DNA of 8,068 nucleotides. Origin: an uncultured Clostridia bacterium (GTDB lineage Bacteria > Bacillota > Clostridia > Oscillospirales > Ruminococcaceae). The translations under genes were made by a program, and so were the position numbers. This document shows positions 4,465 to 8,068 of the stretch, in pieces. Under the pieces are notes generated by a model, which saw nothing but the letters and a program-made list of their open reading frames with translations, ran no database searches and was not told where the DNA came from. Every line of letters begins with the position of its first letter. Position 1 is the stretch's first letter. The stretch spans positions 1 to 8,068 of the forward strand of contig CANRHA010000076.1 in assembly GCA_947630315.1 (NCBI GenBank). Direction: 5' to 3'.

Positions 4465-6825
4465 ATGACAGACAAAGAATTTCTTGCGGCAAAGCGCCGC
4501 GCCATGGAAAAGTACTTTTCAAACCTCAACGATAAGCAGAAGGAGGCGGTTTTCTGCATAAACGGCCCGCTTCTGATACTTGCAGGGGCGGGGAGCGGCA
4601 AAACCACCGTCTTAGTGAACCGCGTTGCGAATATGATATTTTTCGGCAACGCCTATTATGACGAGACCCGGTTTGCCGGAGTCACCCCGAGCGACGAACA
4701 GTTCCTGCTCGATTATGCCGACGGCAGGGCGACCGATACCGAGCGGCTGAAAAACATTGTCGCTGTCGATTGCGTAAACCCGTGGTCTATTCTTGCGATA
4801 ACCTTTACAAATAAGGCTGCCGGCGAGCTTAAAACAAGGCTCGGGCTTATGCTTGGCCAAAGGGCCGAGGGGATAACCGCCGCTACTTTTCATTCCGCAT
4901 GCGTTAGAATACTCCGCCGCGAAATAACCGCGCTCGGCTACGACCCGAAGTTCACCATCTACGACACCGACGATTCTGTAAGGGTGATAAAATCCTGCCT
5001 TGCCGATTTAAAGCTTTCGGATAAGCTGTTTCAGCCCAAATCGGTTTTAAGCGAGATATCCCACTCAAAGGAATCGCGAATAGAGGCCGAGGAGTACGCG
5101 CTTTCTTCGATGGGGGATTACCGCAAAAAGGTCATCGGCGATATATACAAGCTCTACCAGAGCCGCTTAAAGAGCGCCAACGCCGTCGACTTTGACGATA
5201 TACTCCTTCTGACGGTTCGCCTGTTCGAGGAGTACCCCGACGTTTTGTCGCATTATCAGAACCTCTATAAATACATACTCGTCGACGAGTATCAGGACAC
5301 AAACATGGTGCAGTACCGGCTCGTTTCGCTGCTTTCGGAAAAGCGCCGCAACCTCTGCGTAGTAGGCGACGACGACCAATCCATCTACAAATTCCGCGGC
5401 GCTACGATAGAAAATATCCTCCAGTTTGAACATCAGTTTGAAAACGCCCGCGTCATACGCCTTGAACAGAACTACCGCTCGACCGAGGCCATACTGAACT
5501 GCGCGAACGAGGTTATAAAGAACAACCGAGGCCGAAAGGGCAAGCGTCTCTGGACGGCCGAGGGCGGGGGAGATAAGGTCATACTGTACAAGGCCCCCGA
5601 TGAAATGAGCGAGGCAAGGTTTGTCGCCCAGACGATATACCGTTCCGTCAAGGATGGCGGAAGATGGGGCGACAACGCGGTTTTATACAGAATGAACGCG
5701 CAGTCCAACGCCATCGAGCGCGCGCTTGTCTCCTCGGGGATAAGCTACCGCGTAATAGGCGGCGTAAAGTTTTATGAGCGCAAGGAGATACGCGACATTA
5801 TAGCCTACCTTTCGTTCATGAACAACGAAACCGATATGCTCAGGCTCCGCAGGATAATCAACGAGCCGAAGAGGGGAATAGGCGACGCCACCGTCGAGAT
5901 GCTCGCCCAGGTATCGGAGGGGCTTGGCGAAACGCCGCTTGCGGTGATGAGAAACGCCGCAGAATATCCGCTTTTATCCCGCGCGGCCCAAAAGCTCAGC
6001 GCCCTTGCCACCGCTTTTGATGAATTAAGGGAGATAAGCGAGACCGAACCCCTTGATATTTTGCTCGATGTGCTTCTTGAAAAAACCGGCTATCTCGATA
6101 TGCTCCGGTCTCAGGGCGACGAGGGCGCGGGCAGGCTTGAAAACATAAACGAGCTTAAGTCGACTATGGTCAGCTATTCGCAGAACGCCGAGGAGCCGAG
6201 CCTTTCGGGATTTTTGGAGGAAATAGCCCTTTACACCGACATAGACAGCATGGACCCCGACGCCGACGCCGTTACGCTTATGACCGTTCACGCGGCAAAG
6301 GGGCTTGAATTTAACAACGTATTTGTCGTCGGGCTTGAAGAAAATATCTTCCCGAGCCTTCGCAGCGCTGATCTTGAGGAGGATATCGAGGAGGAGCGCC
6401 GCCTTTGCTACGTTGCGATAACAAGGGCAAAAAAACATCTCTACCTGTGCTGTGCAAGGCAGAGAATGCTGTTCGGCTCGACCCAGTACAACAAGCCGTC
6501 AAGGTTCGTAGCCGAGCTGCCGAATGAATATATTGAAGAAAAGGTCGAAAGATCACAGCAGGAAAGCGCCGCTCGCCGAGACGGCAGGCAGGCGGAAATA
6601 AGGTTCGGCGCGGGAAGCTCTCAGCCGAAAAGGCCGCCCCGCCCCACCGGCGCAGGTCAGGTATTTACCGAGGGCGACAGGATCACCCACAACATTTTCG
6701 GCGAGGGAACGGTGCTGAAAGCGGTGAGAATGTCGAACGACACTATGCTCGAGATAGCCTTTGACCGGGCCGGAACCAAAAAAATAATGGCGAACTTCGC
6801 CAATATAAGAAAGGTTGAAAAATGA
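4465..6825 (+). CDS. pcrA: ATP-dependent 3'-5' DNA helicase PcrA/UvrD
   Basis: This 786-residue superfamily 1A helicase unwinds DNA in nucleotide excision repair, clears RNA polymerase and recombinase complexes, and supports replication. All motifs are intact: Q motif LNDKQKEAV (21-29), Walker A GAGSGKTT (41-48), Ia AITFTNKAAGELKTR (111-125), TFHS (141-144), Walker B LVDEYQDTN (272-280), III VVGDDDQSIYKFRGA (299-313), IV LEQNYRST (333-340), V TLMTVHAAKGLEF (604-616) and VI RRLCYVAITRAK (645-656). The C-terminus (about 733-786, GDRITHNIFGEGTVL) matches the Tudor-like RNA-polymerase-binding domain of PcrA. About 40 extra residues lie between Walker A and motif Ia (roughly 60-105) compared with Bacillus PcrA. 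The ATG follows GGAGG (4456-4460) at 4 nt. The stop overlaps the next start (ATGA at 6822-6825). It is the first gene of a three-gene operon. Confidence 0.97.
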   Translation: MTDKEFLAAKRRAMEKYFSNLNDKQKEAVFCINGPLLILAGAGSGKTTVLVNRVANMIFFGNAYYDETRFAGVTPSDEQFLLDYADGRATDTERLKNIVAVDCVNPWSILAITFTNKAAGELKTRLGLMLGQRAEGITAATFHSACVRILRREITALGYDPKFTIYDTDDSVRVIKSCLADLKLSDKLFQPKSVLSEISHSKESRIEAEEYALSSMGDYRKKVIGDIYKLYQSRLKSANAVDFDDILLLTVRLFEEYPDVLSHYQNLYKYILVDEYQDTNMVQYRLVSLLSEKRRNLCVVGDDDQSIYKFRGATIENILQFEHQFENARVIRLEQNYRSTEAILNCANEVIKNNRGRKGKRLWTAEGGGDKVILYKAPDEMSEARFVAQTIYRSVKDGGRWGDNAVLYRMNAQSNAIERALVSSGISYRVIGGVKFYERKEIRDIIAYLSFMNNETDMLRLRRIINEPKRGIGDATVEMLAQVSEGLGETPLAVMRNAAEYPLLSRAAQKLSALATAFDELREISETEPLDILLDVLLEKTGYLDMLRSQGDEGAGRLENINELKSTMVSYSQNAEEPSLSGFLEEIALYTDIDSMDPDADAVTLMTVHAAKGLEFNNVFVVGLEENIFPSLRSADLEEDIEEERRLCYVAITRAKKHLYLCCARQRMLFGSTQYNKPSRFVAELPNEYIEEKVERSQQESAARRDGRQAEIRFGAGSSQPKRPPRPTGAGQVFTEGDRITHNIFGEGTVLKAVRMSNDTMLEIAFDRAGTKKIMANFANIRKVEK

Positions 6826-7415
6826 TTAGCTTTGATAAATACATCACCCCGGACATGATGAACCTTACCGACACCTACGCGGTCAAGATACTGATATGTT
6901 ACTTTTTGAGGCAGATAAACCGCCCCATAACCCCGCTCCAGCTCACCGAGATCGCCACCGACGACGGGATAGTGAATTACTTTGTATTCACCGAGGCTTT
7001 AAACCAGCTGTTAGAGGCGAAAACCGTCACCCTTGAGGAGGACGGCGGCGAGGAGTACTATGTTTTGAGCGAGATGGCAAAGATAGGCGCCGACGACTTC
7101 AAGAGGTTTGTTCCGAAGAGCTTTCGCAATAAAATTCTCTCGTCGGGTCTGAAATTCTTTGCAAGGCTGAAAAATCAGAAGAGCGTAAAGGTGACTGTCA
7201 GCGAACAGGAGCGCGGGTATTCGGTAAATGCAATATGTACCGACGGCGGCCTCACGCTTATGGATCTTAAGCTTTACGCTCCCGATAAGGAGCAGGCGGA
7301 TATGCTTGCGGACAAAATTTCGATGAACCCCGCCGATTTTTATGCGAAGGTGCTTGATTTTGCCATCGAAAACGAGGAGTACGACCCCGAGCCCAAGGAG
7401 GTAAACGATCTTTGA
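6822..7415 (+). CDS. DUF4364 family protein, winged-helix-like, function unknown
   Basis: This 197-residue soluble protein is recognised as DUF4364, a family found mainly in clostridia and without an established function. The N-terminal 20-80 region reads as a winged-helix fold: helix AVKILICYFLRQ, then PITPLQLTEIATDDGIVNYFVFTEALNQLLEAKTVTLEE, and a hairpin ending in YYVLSEMAKIG. The C-terminal half is a mixed alpha/beta region with VKVTVSEQERGYSVNAICTD and LTLMDLKLYAP strands, and the end is acidic. No catalytic motif or membrane segment is seen. It starts with ATG overlapping the pcrA stop by 4 bp, with AAAGG at 6810-6814, 7 nt upstream. Its stop overlaps the next start by 4 bp. Tight coupling between PcrA and a dNMP phosphatase suggests a role in DNA metabolism or its regulation, but that is inference. 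Confidence 0.8.
   Translation: MISFDKYITPDMMNLTDTYAVKILICYFLRQINRPITPLQLTEIATDDGIVNYFVFTEALNQLLEAKTVTLEEDGGEEYYVLSEMAKIGADDFKRFVPKSFRNKILSSGLKFFARLKNQKSVKVTVSEQERGYSVNAICTDGGLTLMDLKLYAPDKEQADMLADKISMNPADFYAKVLDFAIENEEYDPEPKEVNDL
7395..7401 (+). promoter_or_regulatory. Ribosome binding site supporting the TTG start of the YfbR-type gene
   Basis: AAGGAGG lies 10 nt before the TTG codon at 7412, within the end of the DUF4364 gene. It supports TTG over the next in-frame ATG at 7445, which would cut off the conserved N-terminal FFALTSR segment. Confidence 0.75.
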
Positions 7416-7993
7416 AAAACAGCTTTTTTGCCCTTACCTCACGCATGAAATATATATCGCGGTGGGGGCTGATGAGAAATACCAGAACCGAAAATATCGC
7501 CGAGCATTCGCTTGAAACGGCCATCATAACACATCTTCTTTGCGAGCTTCACAACCGCAGATTCGGCGGAAACGTAGATGTTTCACAGGCGGTTTTAGCG
7601 GCGGTGTATCACGATGTTCCGGAAATAATAACGGGGGATCTGCCCACGCCGGTGAAGTATTATGATCCCGAAATAAAAGGGGCTTATAAGCGGGTGGAGG
7701 AGGCGGCGGCCGTAAAGCTTGTCGATTCGCTTCCAGATGATTTAAAGGACGCCTATGAACCTCTGTTAAAGGAGAGCGAGGACCCGCAGATCGCAAGGCT
7801 TGTGAAGGCTGCGGATAAGCTCTCGGCGCTGATAAAGTGCATTGAGGAGCGCCGCAGCGGCAACACCGATTTTGCGGAGGCCGAGAGCGCGACCCTGGCG
7901 GCGATAAAGCAGATGAATCTGCCCGAAGCCGAGGCGTTTATCGAGGAGTTTCTCCCGGCGTACGGGCTAACCCTCGACGAGCAGACAAGGTAG
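7412..7993 (+). CDS. yfbR: YfbR-type HD-domain 5'-deoxynucleotidase
   Basis: This 193-residue cytoplasmic metal-dependent HD phosphohydrolase should dephosphorylate deoxyribonucleoside 5'-monophosphates, as E. coli YfbR (199 residues) does. It matches YfbR along its full length from memory: N-terminal FFALTSRMKYISRWGLMRNTRTENIAEHSL, then FGGNV, YHDVPEIITGDLPTPVKY, and C-terminal GLTLDE. Predicted metal ligands are H32, H67-D68 and D135. E71 and the TGD at 74-76 match active-site residues. R17 and W18 match the pair that in E. coli YfbR selects deoxyribose over ribose. The start is TTG, overlapping the DUF4364 stop (TTGA at 7412-7415) and supported by AAGGAGG. The stop is TAG at 7991-7993. As the third gene of the pcrA operon, it may help balance dNMP pools during repair, which is inferred from context. 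Confidence 0.93.
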   Translation: MKNSFFALTSRMKYISRWGLMRNTRTENIAEHSLETAIITHLLCELHNRRFGGNVDVSQAVLAAVYHDVPEIITGDLPTPVKYYDPEIKGAYKRVEEAAAVKLVDSLPDDLKDAYEPLLKESEDPQIARLVKAADKLSALIKCIEERRSGNTDFAEAESATLAAIKQMNLPEAEAFIEEFLPAYGLTLDEQTR

Positions 7994-8001
7994 GGTGCGC
8001 A

Positions 8002-8067
8002 GCCGGTGGCCCGGGCGAAGCCCCGGCGGCCCCGGAGGGGCCGCCGCAGCGCGCCTGCGGCGCGCTG
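8002..8067. repeat. Tandem GC-rich hairpins after the operon
   Basis: Directly behind the yfbR stop there are successive palindromes. CCGGGC-GAA-GCCCCGG (8011-8026) is an imperfect hairpin. It is followed by a perfect 10-bp stem CGGCGGCCCC / GGGGCCGCCG with loop GGA (8024-8046). Next comes a perfect 9-bp stem CAGCGCGCC / GGCGCGCTG with loop TGC (8047-8067). No T-tract follows inside the window, so an intrinsic terminator cannot be confirmed. They may slow or end transcription, or belong to a repeated extragenic element. Confidence 0.65.
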
Positions 8068-8068
8068 G

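Noticed and set aside
3920..4468. Plus-strand open frame of 182 codons ending in ATGA overlap with pcrA
   Set aside because: It is open because the GC-rich segment lacks stop codons. Its product is low-complexity Pro/Arg/Ala sequence with no recognisable domain, the start has no good ribosome binding site, and it crosses the fold-back structure.
4032..4649. Minus-strand open frame of 205 codons across the GC-rich island and the start of pcrA
   Set aside because: It runs antisense into conserved pcrA codons including Walker A, the product is low complexity, and no promoter or ribosome binding site was found. It is best explained by composition.

Overview
The window looks like chromosomal DNA from a Gram-positive, clostridial-type bacterium, most likely an uncultured gut member of the Oscillospirales/Ruminococcaceae. 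This placement is an inference. It rests on a Bacillota-type PcrA helicase followed by a DUF4364 protein, near-consensus sigma-A promoters including a Gram-positive extended -10 (TGTGGTACAAT), GGAGG-type ribosome binding sites, and genes of roughly 50-55% GC interrupted by very GC-rich intergenic palindromes.

Layout. Positions 9-2063 (minus) encode a leaderless family 3 glycoside hydrolase of the BglX type with its own promoter. Positions 2064-2506 are non-coding: they hold that promoter, two inverted arrays of a 7-bp repeat that bracket about 210 bp, and a minus-strand intrinsic terminator for the next gene. Positions 2507-3790 (minus) encode an AI-2E/PerM-family membrane protein with a GTG start and a TGGACA-N17-TATAAT promoter. 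Positions 3791-4464 are a 674-bp divergent intergenic region. It carries two palindromes sharing the core GAAAATTTTC, a small hairpin, a rightward extended -10 promoter, and then about 370 bp of about 80% GC DNA that contains a long, nested, four-way-junction-like inverted repeat structure. Positions 4465-7993 (plus) are a tight three-gene operon: pcrA/uvrD helicase, DUF4364 protein, and YfbR-type 5'-deoxynucleotidase, with each gene overlapping the next by 4 bp. The window ends in tandem GC-rich hairpins.

How the genes work together. The plus-strand operon pairs DNA unwinding/repair (PcrA) with dNMP hydrolysis (YfbR) and an uncharacterised winged-helix-like protein, so a nucleotide/DNA maintenance theme is plausible but inferred. 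The two minus-strand genes have separate promoters and look functionally independent of each other. All five protein genes are ordinary, intact families. The unexplained content is in the two intergenic regions: the nested structure at 4082-4340 between a promoter and pcrA, and the inverted heptamer arrays at 2141-2421.
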